DNA from: Euwallacea fornicatus
Lineage: Eukaryota > Arthropoda > Insecta > Coleoptera > Curculionidae
Direction: 5' to 3'
Assembly (NCBI RefSeq): GCF_040115645.1
Contig: NW_027096021.1
Coordinates: 248,001-312,000, forward strand
Length of the DNA: 64,000 nucleotides
Part shown: piece by piece, positions 52,701-64,000 of the stretch
How the letters are laid out: each line of letters opens with the position of its first letter
Numbering within the stretch: position 1 is the stretch's first letter
Notes under the pieces: model-generated
Told to the model about the DNA's origin: nothing
The model's database searches: none
The model's input: the letters and a program-made list of their open reading frames with translations, nothing else
Made by a program: the position numbers and the translations under genes

Positions 52701-54272
52701 TGAACTTCCAAGAAAAATAGTACTTTATGTGTTCAAACACACAACTTTTGTGACTTTTCAAACTTTGATGCTCGTTAACTTCGGCAAATGAGGAACAGAT
52801 TTGTTAAACAAATTGCAAAATTAATCAGCTCGACGAGATTTTGAAGATGTCACAACACATCGTGATTGCATCTTGTTGAACTTCCAAGAAAAATAGTACT
52901 TTATGTGCTAAAACACACAACTTGTGCGACTTTTCAAACTTTGAAGCTCGATAACTTCGGCAAATGAGGACCAAATTTGTTAAACAAAGTGTCAAATTAA
53001 TCAGCTCGACGAGATTTTGAATATGTCACAACACATCATGATTACATCTTGTTGAACTTCCAAGAAAAATAGTACTGTATGTGCTCAAACACACAACTTG
53101 TGTGACTTTTCAAACTTTGAAGCTCGATAACTTCGGCAAATGAGGACAAAATTTGTTAAACAGAGTGTCAAATTAATCAGCTCGATGAGATCTTTAACAT
53201 GACACAACACATCAGAATTGCATCTTGTTGAACTTACAAGAAAAATAGTACTTTATGTGTTCAAACACACAACTTGTGTGACTTTTCAATCTTTGAAGCT
53301 CGATAACTTCGGCAAATGAGGACAAAATTTGTTAAACAGAGTGTCAAATTAATCAGCTCGATGAGATCTTTAACATGACACAAAACATCAGAATTGCATC
53401 TTGTTGAACTTACAAGAAAAATAGTACTTTATGTTTTCAAACACACAACTTGTGTGACTTTTCAAACTTTGAAGCTCGATAACTTCGGCAAATGAGGACC
53501 AAATTTGTTAAACAAAGTGTCAAATTAATCAGCTCGACGAGATTTTGAATATGTCACAACACATCATGATTACATCTTGTTGAACTTCCAAGAAAAATAG
53601 TACTGTATGTGCTCAAACACACAACTTGTGTGACTTTTCAAACTTTGAAGCTCGATAACTTCGGCAAATGAGGACAAAATTTGTTAAACAGAGTGTCAAA
53701 GTAATCAGCTCGTCGAGATTTTGAATATGTCACAACACAACAGAATTGCATCTTGTTGAACTTCCAAGAAAAATAGTACTTTATGTGCTCAAACACACAA
53801 CTTTTGTGACTTTTCAAACTTTGAAGCTCGATAACTTCGGCAAATGTGGACCAAATTTCTTAAACAAAGCGTCAAAGTAATCAACTCAACGAGATTTTGA
53901 AGATGTCACAACACATCGTGATTGCATCTTGTTGAACTTCCAAGAAAAATAGTACTTTATGTGCTCAAATACACAACTTTTGTGACTTTTCAAACTTTGA
54001 AGCTCGATAGCTTCGGCAAATGAAGACCAAATTTGTTAAACAAAGTGTCAAATTAATCAGCTCGACGAGATTTTGAATATGTCACAACACATCATGATTG
54101 CATCTAGTTGAATTTCCAAGAAAAATAGTACTTTATGTGCTCAAATACACAACTTTTGTGACTTTTCAAACTTTGAAGCTCGATAACTTCGGCAAATGAG
54201 GACAAAATTTGTTAAACAGAGTGTCAAATTAATCAGCTCGATGAGATCTTTAACATGACACAACACATCAGA
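52701..54272 (+). repeat. 9-monomer unit preceding the 21-mer
   Basis: About 52720-53550 matches about 54304-55134 at 1,584 bp (9 monomers), with the gatgctcgttaac, gaacagatttg, aattgcaaaa (52811, 54395) and gtgctaaaac series. The first copy still has delta (gatctttaac with acaaaacatc) where the second has the further changed epsilon form (ctctatgagatctctaac). This orders the two forms in time. Confidence 0.85.
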
Positions 54273-57200
54273 ATTGCATCTTGTTGAACTTCCAAGAAAA
54301 ATAGTACTTTATGTGTTCAAACACACAACTTTTGTGACTTTTCAAACTTTGATGCTCGTTAACTTCGGCAAATGAGGAACAGATTTGTTAAACAAATTGC
54401 AAAATTAATCAGCTCGACGAGATTTTGAAGATGTCACAACACATCGTGATTGCATCTTGTTGAACTTCCAAGAAAAATAGTACTTTATGTGCTAAAACAC
54501 ACAACTTGTGTGACTTTTCAAACTTTGAAGCTCGATAACTTCGGCAAATGAGGACCAAATTTGTTAAACAAAGTGTCAAATTAATCAGCTCGACGAGATT
54601 TTGAATATGTCACAACACATCATGATTACATCTTGTTGAACTTCCAAGAAAAATAGTACTGTATGTGCTCAAACACACAACTTGTGTGACTTTTCAAACT
54701 TTGAAGCTCGATAACTTCGGCAAATGAGGACAAAATTTGTTAAACAGAGTGTCAAATTAATCAGCTCGATGAGATCTTTAACATGACACAACACATCAGA
54801 ATTGCATCTTGTTGAACTTACAAGAAAAATAGTACTTTATGTGTTCAAACACACAACTTGTGTGACTTTTCAATCTTTGAAGCTCGATAACTTCGGCAAA
54901 TGAGGACAAAATTTGTTAAACAGAGTGTCAAATTAATCAGCTCTATGAGATCTCTAACATGACACAAAACATCAGAATTGCATCTTGTTGAACTTACAAG
55001 AAAAATAGTACTTTATGTTTTCAAACACACAACTTGTGTGACTTTTCACACTTTGAAGCTCGATAACTTCGGCAAATGAGGACCAAATTTGTTAAACAAA
55101 GTGTCAAATTAATCAGCTCGTCGAGATTTTGAATATGTCACAACACATCATGATTGCATCTAGTTGAATTTCCAAGAAAAATAGTACTTTATGTGCTCAA
55201 ATACACAACTTTTGTGACTTTTCAAACTTTGAAGCTCGATAACTTCGGCAAATGAGGACAAAATTTGTTAAACAGAGTGTCAAATTAATCAGCTCGTCGA
55301 GATTTTGAATATGTCACAACACATCATGATTGCATCTAGTTGAATTTCCAAGAAAAATAGTACTTTATGTGCTCAAATACATAACTTTTGTGACTTTTCA
55401 AACTTTGAAGCTCGATAACTTCGGCAAATGAGGACAAAATTTCTTAAACAAAATGTCAAAGTAATCAACTCAACGAGATTTTGAAGATGTCACAACACAT
55501 CGTGATTGCATCTTGTTGAACTTCCAAGAAAAATAGTACTTTATGTGCTCAAATACACAACTTTTGTGACTTTTCAAACTTTGAAGCTCGATAACTTCGG
55601 CAAATGTGGACCAAATTTCTTAAACAAAGTGTCAAAGTAATCAACTCAACGAGATTTTGAAGATGTCACAACACATCGTGATTGCATCTTGTTGAACTTC
55701 CAAGAAAAATAGTACTTTATGTGCTCAAATACACAACTTTTGTGACTTTTCAAACTTTGAAGCTCGATAGCTTCGGCAAATGAAGACCAAATTTGTTAAA
55801 CAAAGTGTCAAATTAATCAGCTCGACGAGATTTTGAATATGTCACAACACATCATGATTGCATCTAGTTGAATTTCCAAGAAAAATAGTACTTTATGTGC
55901 TCAAATACACAACTTTTGTGACTTTTCAAACTTTGAAGCTCGATAACTTCGGCAAATGAGGAACAGATTTGTTAAACAAATTGCAAAATTAATCAGCTCG
56001 ACGAGATTTTGAAGATGTCACAACACATCGTGATTGCATCTTGTTGAACTTCCAAGAAAAATAGTACTTTATGTGCTAAAACACACAACTTGTGTGACTT
56101 TTCAAACTTTGAAGCTCGATAACTTCGGCAAATGAGGACCAAATTTGTTAAACAAAGTGTCAAATTAATCAGCTCGACGAGATTTTGAATATGTCACAAC
56201 ACATCATGATTACATCTTGTTGAACTTCCAAGAAAAATAGTACTGTATGTGCTCAAACACACAACTTGTGTGACTTTTCAAACTTTGAAGCTCGATAACT
56301 TCGGCAAATGAGGACAAAATTTGTTAAACAGAGTGTCAAAGTAATCAGCTCGTCGAGATTTTGAATATGTCACAACACAACAGAATTGCATCTTGTTGAA
56401 CTTCCAAGAAAAATAGTACTTTATGTGCTCAAACACACAACTTTTGTGACTTTTCAAACTTTGAAGCTCGATAACTTCGGCAAATGTGGACCAAATTTCT
56501 TAAACAAAGTGTCAAAGTAATCAACTCAACGAGATTTTGAAGATGTCACAACACATCGTGATTGCATCTTGTTGAACTTCCAAGAAAAATAGTACTTTAT
56601 GTGCTCAAATACACAACTTTTGTGACTTTTCAAACTTTGAAGCTCGATAACTTCGGCAAATGTGGACCAAATTTCTTAAACAAAGTGTCAAAGTAATCAA
56701 CTCAACGAGATTTTGAAGATGTCACAACACATCGTGATTGCATCTTGTTGAACTTCTAAGAAAAATAGTACTTTATGTGCTCAAATACACAACTTTTGTG
56801 ACTTTTCAAACTTTGAAGCTCGATAGCTTCGGCAAATGAAGACCAAATTTGTTAAACAAAGTGTCAAATTAATCAGCTCGACGAGATTTTGAATATGTCA
56901 CAACACATCATGATTACATCTTGTTGAACTTCCAAGAAAAATAGTACTGTATGTGCTCAAACACACAACTTGTGTGACTTTTCAAACTTTGAAGCTCGAT
57001 AACTTCGGCAAATGAGGACAAAATTTGTTAAACAGAGTGTCAAATTAATCAGCTCGATGAGATCTTTAACATGACACAACACATCAGAATTGCATCTTGT
57101 TGAACTTACAAGAAAAATAGTACTTTATGTGTTCAAACACACAACTTGTGTGACTTTTCAATCTTTGAAGCTCGATAACTTCGGCAAATGAGGACAAAAT

Positions 57201-57968
57201 TTGTTAAACAGAGTGTCAAATTAATCAGCTCTATGAGATCTCTAACATGACACAAAACATCAGAATTGCATCTTGTTGAACTTACAAGAAAAATAGTACT
57301 TTATGTTTTCAAACACACAACTTGTGTGACTTTTCACACTTTGAAGGTCGATAACTTCGGCAAATGAGGACCAAATTTGTTAAACAAAGTGTCAAATTAA
57401 TCAGCTCGTCGAGATTTTGAATATGTCACAACACATCATGATTGCATCTAGTTGAATTTCCAAGAAAAATAGTACTTTATGTGCTCAAATACACAACTTT
57501 TGTGACTTTTCAAACTTTGAAGCTCGATAACTTCGGCAAATGAGGACAAAATTTGTTAAACAGAGTGTCAAATTAATCAGCTCGTCGAGATTTTGAATAT
57601 GTCACAACACATCATGATTGCATCTAGTTGAATTTCCAAGAAAAATAGTACTTTATGTGCTCAAATACATAACTTTTGTGACTTTTCAAACTTTGAAGCT
57701 CGATAACTTCGGCAAATGAGGACAAAATTTCTTAAACAAAATGTCAAAGTAATCAACTCAACGAGATTTTGAAGATGTCACAAAACATCGTGATTGCATC
57801 TTGTTGAACTTCCAAGAAAAATAGTACTTTATGTGCTCAAATACACAACTTTTGTGACTTTTCAAACTTTGAAGCTCGATAACTTCGGCAAATGTGGACC
57901 AAATTTCTTAAACAAAGTGTCAAAGTAATCAACTCAACGAGATTTTGAAGATGTCACAACACATCGTG
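54273..57968 (+). repeat. 21-monomer HOR, copy G1 (3,696 bp)
   Basis: Matches the next 3,696 bp. Order of tags: gatgctcgttaac, aattgcaaaa (54395), gtgctaaaac, agtactgtatg, delta with gaacttac, caatcttt, epsilon with tatgttttc, two ctcgtcgag/catctagttg monomers, aaaatgtcaaag, cgatagcttcgg, aattgcaaaa again (55979), then a second delta-epsilon series. The aattgcaaaa spacing is 9 then 12 monomers. Substitutions not shared with G2 include aacttctaag near 56757 and gaaggtcg near 57355. Confidence 0.92.
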
Positions 57969-60900
57969 ATTGCATCTTGTTGAACTTCCAAGAAAAATAG
58001 TACTTTATGTGTTCAAACACACAACTTTTGTGACTTTTCAAACTTTGATGCTCGTTAACTTCGGCAAATGAGGAACAGATTTGTTAAACAAATTGCAAAA
58101 TTAATCAGCTCGACGAGATTTTGAAGATGTCACAACACATCGTGATTGCATCTTGTTGAACTTCCAAGAAAAATAGTACTTTATGTGCTAAAACACACAA
58201 CTTGTGTGACTTTTCAAACTTTGAAGCTCGATAACTTCGGCAAATGAGGACCAAATTTGTTAAACAAAGTGTCAAATTAATCAGCTCGACGAGATTTTGA
58301 ATATGTCACAACACATCATGATTACATCTTGTTGAACTTCCAAGAAAAATAGTACTGTATGTGCTCAAACACACAACTTGTGTGACTTTTCAAACTTTGA
58401 AGCTCGATAACTTCGGCAAATGAGGACAAAATTTGTTAAACAGAGTGTCAAATTAATCAGCTCGATGAGATCTTTAACATGACACAACACATCAGAATTG
58501 CATCTTGTTGAACTTACAAGAAAAATAGTACTTTATGTGTTCAAACACACAACTTGTGTGACTTTTCAATCTTTGAAGCTCGATAACTTCGGCAAATGAG
58601 GACAAAATTTGTTAAACAGAGTGTCAAATTAATCAGCTCTATGAGATCTCTAACATGACACAAAACATCAGAATTGCATCTTGTTGAACTTACAAGAAAA
58701 ATAGTACTTTATGTTTTCAAACACACAACTTGTGTGACTTTTCACACTTTGAAGCTCGATAACTTCGGCAAATGAGGACCAAATTTGTTAAACAAAGTGT
58801 CAAATTAATCAGCTCGTCGAGATTTTGAATATGTCACAACACATCATGATTGCATCTAGTTGAATTTCCAAGAAAAATAGTACTTTATGTGCTCAAATAC
58901 ACAACTTTTGTGACTTTTCAAACTTTGAAGCTCGATAACTTCGGCAAATGAGGACAAAATTTGTTAAACAGAGTGTCAAATTAATCAGCTCGTCGAGATT
59001 TTGAATATGTCACAACACATCATGATTGCATCTAGTTGAATTTCCAAGAAAAATAGTACTTTATGTGCTCAAATACATAACTTTTGTGACTTTTCAAACT
59101 TTGAAGCTCGATAACTTCGGCAAATGAGGACAAAATTTCTTAAACAAAATGTCAAAGTAATCAACTCAACGAGATTTTGAAGATGTCACAACACATCGTG
59201 ATTGCATCTTGTTGAACTTCCAAGAAAAATAGTACTTTATGTGCTCAAATACACAACTTTTGTGACTTTTCAAACTTTGAAGCTCGATAACTTCGGCAAA
59301 TGTGGACCAAATTTCTTAAACAAAGTGTCAAAGTAATCAACTCAACGAGATTTTGAAGATGTCACAACACATCGTGATTGCATCTTGTTGAACTTCCAAG
59401 AAAAATAGTACTTTATGTGCTCAAATACACAACTTTTGTGACTTTTCAAACTTTGAAGCTCGATAGCTTCGGCAAATGAAGACCAAATTTGTTAAACAAA
59501 GTGTCAAATTAATCAGCTCGACGAGATTTTGAATATGTCACAACACATCATGATTGCATCTAGTTGAATTTCCAAGAAAAATAGTACTTTATGTGCTCAA
59601 ATACACAACTTTTGTGACTTTTCAAACTTTGAAGCTCGATAACTTCGGCAAATGAGGAACAGATTTGTTAAACAAATTGCAAAATTAATCAGCTCGACGA
59701 GATTTTGAAGATGTCACAACACATCGTGATTGCATCTTGTTGAACTTCCAAGAAAAATAGTACTTTATGTGCTAAAACACACAACTTGTGTGACTTTTCA
59801 AACTTTGAAGCTCGATAACTTCGGCAAATGAGGACCAAATTTGTTAAACAAAGTGTCAAATTAATCAGCTCGACGAGATTTTGAATATGTCACAACACAT
59901 CATGATTACATCTTGTTGAACTTCCAAGAAAAATAGTACTGTATGTGCTCAAACACACAACTTGTGTGACTTTTCAAACTTTGAAGCTCGATAACTTCGG
60001 CAAATGAGGACAAAATTTGTTAAACAGAGTGTCAAAGTAATCAGCTCGTCGAGATTTTGAATATGTCACAACACAACAGAATTGCATCTTGTTGAACTTC
60101 CAAGAAAAATAGTACTTTATGTGCTCAAACACACAACTTTTGTGACTTTTCAAACTTTGAAGCTCGATAACTTCGGCAAATGTGGACCAAATTTCTTAAA
60201 CAAAGTGTCAAAGTAATCAACTCAACGAGATTTTGAAGATGTCACAACACATCGTGATTGCATCTTGTTGAACTTCCAAGAAAAATAGTACTTTATGTGC
60301 TCAAATACACAACTTTTGTGACTTTTCAAACTTTGAAGCTCGATAACTTCGGCAAATGTGGACCAAATTTCTTAAACAAAGTGTCAAAGTAATCAACTCA
60401 ACGAGATTTTGAAGATGTCACAACACATCGTGATTGCATCTTGTTGAACTTCCAAGAAAAATAGTACTTTATGTGCTCAAATACACAACTTTTGTGACTT
60501 TTCAAACTTTGAAGCTCGATAGCTTCGGCAAATGAAGACCAAATTTGTTAAACAAAGTGTCAAATTAATCAGCTCGACGAGATTTTGAATATGTCACAAC
60601 ACATCATGATTACATCTTGTTGAACTTCCAAGAAAAATAGTACTGTATGTGCTCAAACACACAACTTGTGTGACTTTTCAAACTTTGAAGCTCGATAACT
60701 TCGGCAAATGAGGACAAAATTTGTTAAACAGAGTGTCAAATTAATCAGCTCGATGAGATCTTTAACATGACACAACACATCAGAATTGCATCTTGTTGAA
60801 CTTACAAGAAAAATAGTACTTTATGTGTTCAAACACACAACTTGTGTGACTTTTCAATCTTTGAAGCTCGATAACTTCGGCAAATGAGGACAAAATTTGT

Positions 60901-61664
60901 TAAACAGAGTGTCAAATTAATCAGCTCTATGAGATCTCTAACATGACACAAAACATCAGAATTGCATCTTGTTGAACTTACAAGAAAAATAGTACTTTAT
61001 GTTTTCAAACACACAACTTGTGTGACTTTTCACACTTTGAAGCTCGATAACTTCGGCAAATGAGGACCAAATTTGTTAAACAAAGTGTCAAATTAATCAG
61101 CTCGTCGAGATTTTGAATATGTCACAACACATCATGATTGCATCTAGTTGAATTTCCAAGAAAAATAGTACTTTATGTGCTCAAATACACAACTTTTGTG
61201 ACTTTTCAAACTTTGAAGCTCGATAACTTCGGCAAATGAGGACAAAATTTGTTAAACAGAGTGTCAAATTAATCAGCTCGTCGAGATTTTGAATATGTCA
61301 CAACACATCATGATTGCATCTAGTTGAATTTCCAAGAAAAATAGTACTTTATGTGCTCAAATACATAACTTTTGTGACTTTTCAAACTTTGAAGCTCGAT
61401 AACTTCGGCAAATGAGGACAAAATTTCTTAAACAAAATGTCAAAGTAATCAACTCAACGAGATTTTGAAGATGTCACAAAACATCGTGATTGCATCTTGT
61501 TGAACTTCCAAGAAAAATAGTACTTTATGTGCTCAAACACACAACTTTTGTGACTTTTCAAACTTTGAAGCTCGATAACTTCGGCAAATGTGGACCAAAT
61601 TTCTTAAACAAAGTGTCAAAGTAATCAACTCAACGAGATTTTGAAGATGTCACAACACATCGTG
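57969..61664 (+). repeat. 21-monomer HOR, copy G2 (3,696 bp)
   Basis: Abuts G1 exactly, and homology runs on to about 61705. It shares even rare forms such as acaaaacatcg (57782 and 61478). I count about three differences from G1 over 3.7 kb, the lowest divergence between full HOR units here. Aattgcaaaa tags lie at 58091 and 59675. Confidence 0.92.
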
Positions 61665-62016
61665 ATTGCATCTTGTTGAACTTCCAAGAAAAATAGTACT
61701 TTATGTGCTCAAATACACAACTTTTGTGACTTTTCAAACTTTGAAGCTCGATAGCTTCGGCAAATGAAGACCAAATTTGTTAAACAAAGTGTCAAATTAA
61801 TCAGCTCGACGAGATTTTGAATATGTCACAACACATCATGATTGCATCTAGTTGAATTTCCAAGAAAAATAGTACTTTATGTGCTCAAATACACAACTTT
61901 TGTGACTTTTCAAACTTTGAAGCTCGATAACTTCGGCAAATGAGGACAAAATTTGTTAAACAGAGTGTCAAATTAATCAGCTCGATGAGATCTTTAACAT
62001 GACACAACACATCAGA
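61665..62016 (+). repeat. Junction segment before the 5-mer duplication
   Basis: About 61690-62053 matches about 53946-54309 at 7,744 bp (44 monomers): cgatagcttcgg, catctagttg, gaggacaaa and delta in the same order as upstream of G1. It brings the array back to the start of the 21-mer series. Confidence 0.78.
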
Positions 62017-62896
62017 ATTGCATCTTGTTGAACTTCCAAGAAAAATAGTACTTTATGTGTTCAAACACACAACTTTTGTGACTTTTCAAACTTTGATGCT
62101 CGTTAACTTCGGCAAATGAGGAACAGATTTGTTAAACAAATTGCAAAATTAATCAGCTCGACGAGATTTTGAAGATGTCACAACACATCGTGATTGCATT
62201 TTGTTGAACTTCCAAGAAAAATAGTACTTTATGTGCTAAAACACACAACTTGTGTGACTTTTCAAACTTTGAAGCTCGATAACTTCGGCAAATGAGGACC
62301 AAATTTGTTAAACAAAGTGTCAAATTAATCAGCTCGACGAGATTTTGAATATGTCACAACACATCATGATTACATCTTGTTGAACTTCCAAGAAAAATAG
62401 TACTGTATGTGCTCAAACACACAACTTGTGTGACTTTTCAAACTTTGAAGCTCGATAACTTCGGCAAATGAGGACAAAATTTGTTAAACAGAGTGTCAAA
62501 TTAATCAGCTCGATGAGATCTTTAACATGACACAACACATCAGAATTGCATCTTGTTGAACTTACAAGAAAAATAGTACTTTATGTGTTCAAACACACAA
62601 CTTGTGTGACTTTTCAATCTTTGAAGCTCGATAACTTCGGCAAATGAGGACAAAATTTGTTAAACAGAGTGTCAAATTAATCAGCTCTATGAGATCTCTA
62701 ACATGACACAAAACATCAGAATTGCATCTTGTTGAACTTACAAGAAAAATAGTACTTTATGTTTTCAAACACACAACTTGTGTGACTTTTCACACTTTGA
62801 AGCTCGATAACTTCGGCAAATGAGGACCAAATTTGTTAAACAAAGTGTCAAATTAATCAGCTCGTCGAGATTTTGAAGATGTCACAACACATCGTG
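62017..62896 (+). repeat. 5-monomer HOR, first copy (880 bp)
   Basis: Carries the opening five monomers of the 21-mer: gatgctcgttaac, aattgcaaaa (62139), gtgctaaaac, agtactgtatg, delta and epsilon with tatgttttc. A private substitution gcattttgttg lies near 62199. It matches 57969 onward at 4,048 bp (23 monomers). Confidence 0.88.
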
Positions 62897-63757
62897 ATTG
62901 CATCTTGTTGAACTTCCAAGAAAAATAGTACTTTATGTGTTCAAACACACAACTTTTGTGACTTTTCAAACTTTGATGCTCGTTAACTTCGGCAAATGAG
63001 GAACAGATTTGTTAAACAAATTGCAAAATTAATCAGCTCGACGAGATTTTGAAGATGTCACAACACATCGTGATTGCATCTTGTTGAACTTCCAAGAAAA
63101 ATAGTACTTTATGTGCTAAAACACACAACTTGTGTGACTTTTCAAACTTTGAAGCTCGATAACTTCGGCAAATGAGGACCAAATTTGTTAAACAAAGTGT
63201 CAAATTAATCAGCTCGACGAGATTTTGAATATGTCACAACACATCATGATTACATCTTGTTGAACTTCCAAGAAAAATAGTACTGTATGTGCTCAAACAC
63301 ACAACTTGTGTGACTTTTCAAACTTTGAAGCTCGATAACTTCGGCAAATGAGGACAAAATTTGTTAAACAGAGTGTCAAATTAATCAGCTCGATGAGATC
63401 TTTAACATGACACAACACATCAGAATTGCATCTTGTTGAACTTACAAGAAAAATAGTACTTTATGTGTTCAAACACACAACTTGTGTGACTTTTCAATCT
63501 TTGAAGCTCGATAACTTCGGCAAATGAGGACAAAATTTGTTAAACAGAGTGTCAAATTAATCAGCTCTATGAGATCTCTAACATGACACAAAACATCAGA
63601 ATTGCATCTTGTTGAACTTACAAGAAAAATAGTACTTTATGTTTTCAAACACACAACTTGTGTGACTTTTCACACTTTGAAGCTCGATAACTTCGGCAAA
63701 TGAGGACCAAATTTGTTAAACAAAGTGTCAAATTAATCAGCTCGTCGAGATTTTGAA
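62897..63757 (+). repeat. 5-monomer HOR, second copy
   Basis: Tandem copy at an offset of 880 bp, with aattgcaaaa at 63019, ending at ctcgtcgag where the first copy turns back at column 46. It lacks the gcattttg substitution, so that change arose in the first copy after duplication or was lost from this one. Confidence 0.88.
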
Positions 63758-64000
63758 TATGTCACAACACATCATGATTGCATCTAGTTGAATTTCCAAG
63801 AAAAATAGTACTTTATGTGCTCAAATACACAACTTTTGTGACTTTTCAAACTTTGAAGCTCGATAACTTCGGCAAATGAGGACAAAATTTGTTAAACAGA
63901 GTGTCAAATTAATCAGCTCGTCGAGATTTTGAATATGTCACAACACATCATGATTGCATCTAGTTGAATTTCCAAGAAAAATAGTACTTTATGTGCTCAA
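63758..64000 (+). repeat. Continuing array at the right end of the window
   Basis: The ctcgtcgag/catctagttg monomers that follow epsilon in G1 and G2 continue here in the same order. The last 112 bp are an incomplete monomer cut by the window edge, not by an array boundary. Confidence 0.9.

Larger units (their letters stand above)
1..64000 (+). repeat. 176 bp tandem satellite array filling the whole window
   Basis: About 363 complete monomers plus 112 bp, all head to tail on one strand. The anchor gctcg at 146, 322 and 498 returns at 63858, a spacing of exactly 362 x 176 bp, and every internal duplication measured is a whole multiple of 176 bp, so there is no net insertion or deletion. The best conserved stretches are columns 68-113 (including caagaaaaatagtacttta) and 141-166 (including ctcgataacttcggcaaatg). 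The monomer is AT-rich with four CpGs in copy 1. Monomer length of about one nucleosome, HOR organisation and absence of genes fit a centromeric or pericentromeric satellite of a eukaryote; a role in CENP-A chromatin is inference. I do not recognise the family. No stretch of the window lies outside the array. Confidence 0.99.

Noticed and set aside
19823..55556. Spacing of exactly 200 monomers between the two shared blocks
   Set aside because: All spacings are whole numbers of monomers, and the round number carries no meaning.
1..64000. CRISPR array
   Set aside because: The repeats are regular, but there are no unique spacers: the entire 176 bp unit is conserved, no cas genes occur, and the scale and HOR structure are those of a eukaryotic satellite.
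1..64000. rDNA, 5S or tRNA tandem cluster
   Set aside because: No conserved rRNA or tRNA sequence, internal promoter boxes or cloverleaf could be seen in the monomer.
1..64000. Transposon insertions, inverted monomers or unique sequence islands
   Set aside because: Reading through all segments, every line could be assigned to the monomer in the same orientation and phase. The 352 bp insertion at 36253 is itself satellite.
1..64000. Apparent clustering of duplication breakpoints at columns near 65, 101-116 and 168
   Set aside because: Copies can only be told apart at variable columns, and these are among the most variable, so block ends fall there by construction. No hotspot can be claimed.
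1..64000. Identification as a known named satellite or a specific species
   Set aside because: Length alone resembles several plant families of 170-180 bp, but the sequence did not match any I can recall with confidence, so no name is given. A database search of the monomer would settle it.

Overview
The whole 64 kb window is one uninterrupted satellite-DNA array. A 176 bp monomer is repeated head to tail about 363.6 times, always in the same orientation, from the first base to the last. I see no protein-coding gene, RNA gene, transposon insertion, inversion or unique spacer. Monomer phase never slips at any position I checked: the sequence gctcg lies at 146, 322 and 498 and again at 63858, exactly 362 x 176 bp after the first. 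The first monomer is about 35% G+C.

This architecture points to a large eukaryotic, centromere-type or heterochromatic array. A monomer of 176 bp is about one nucleosome plus a short linker. I cannot name the organism from sequence. A plant is plausible because many plant centromeric satellites are 150-185 bp, but I do not recognise the monomer and an animal or other eukaryote is not excluded.

The information in the window is in the order of monomer variants. Substitutions, not indels, define families: a common 'alpha' type, a 'beta' type with a divergent patch at monomer columns 38-50, a 'gamma' dimer of 352 bp, and late derivatives of beta ('delta' and 'epsilon') confined to the right part. 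Strings of these variants are re-duplicated into higher-order repeats (HORs) whose unit differs along the array. From left to right: a 13-mer (22-4038); a mixed zone with 6- and 7-monomer relics (4039-8264); a 14/15-mer in three copies, each holding three gamma dimers (8265-15595); a mosaic zone (15596-22696); a 20/21-mer in two copies with a 6-mer duplication on its end (22697-30827); a zone of long-range copies (30828-39739); nested 12-mer and 18-mer tandem duplications (39740-47268); a transition zone with 1-, 2- and 4-monomer duplications (47269-52700); and a 9+12=21-mer with a final nested 5-mer duplication (52701-64000).

Neighbouring HOR copies differ by roughly one substitution per kilobase or less, while adjacent monomers inside a unit can differ by about 10%. 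That is the signature of recent, repeated, block-wise amplification. Both window ends lie inside the array, so no array edge is visible. Columns below are counted with column 1 at window position 1 (column = position modulo 176). All comparisons were made by eye; block ends are the first visible mismatch, so true breakpoints may lie some tens of bases away.
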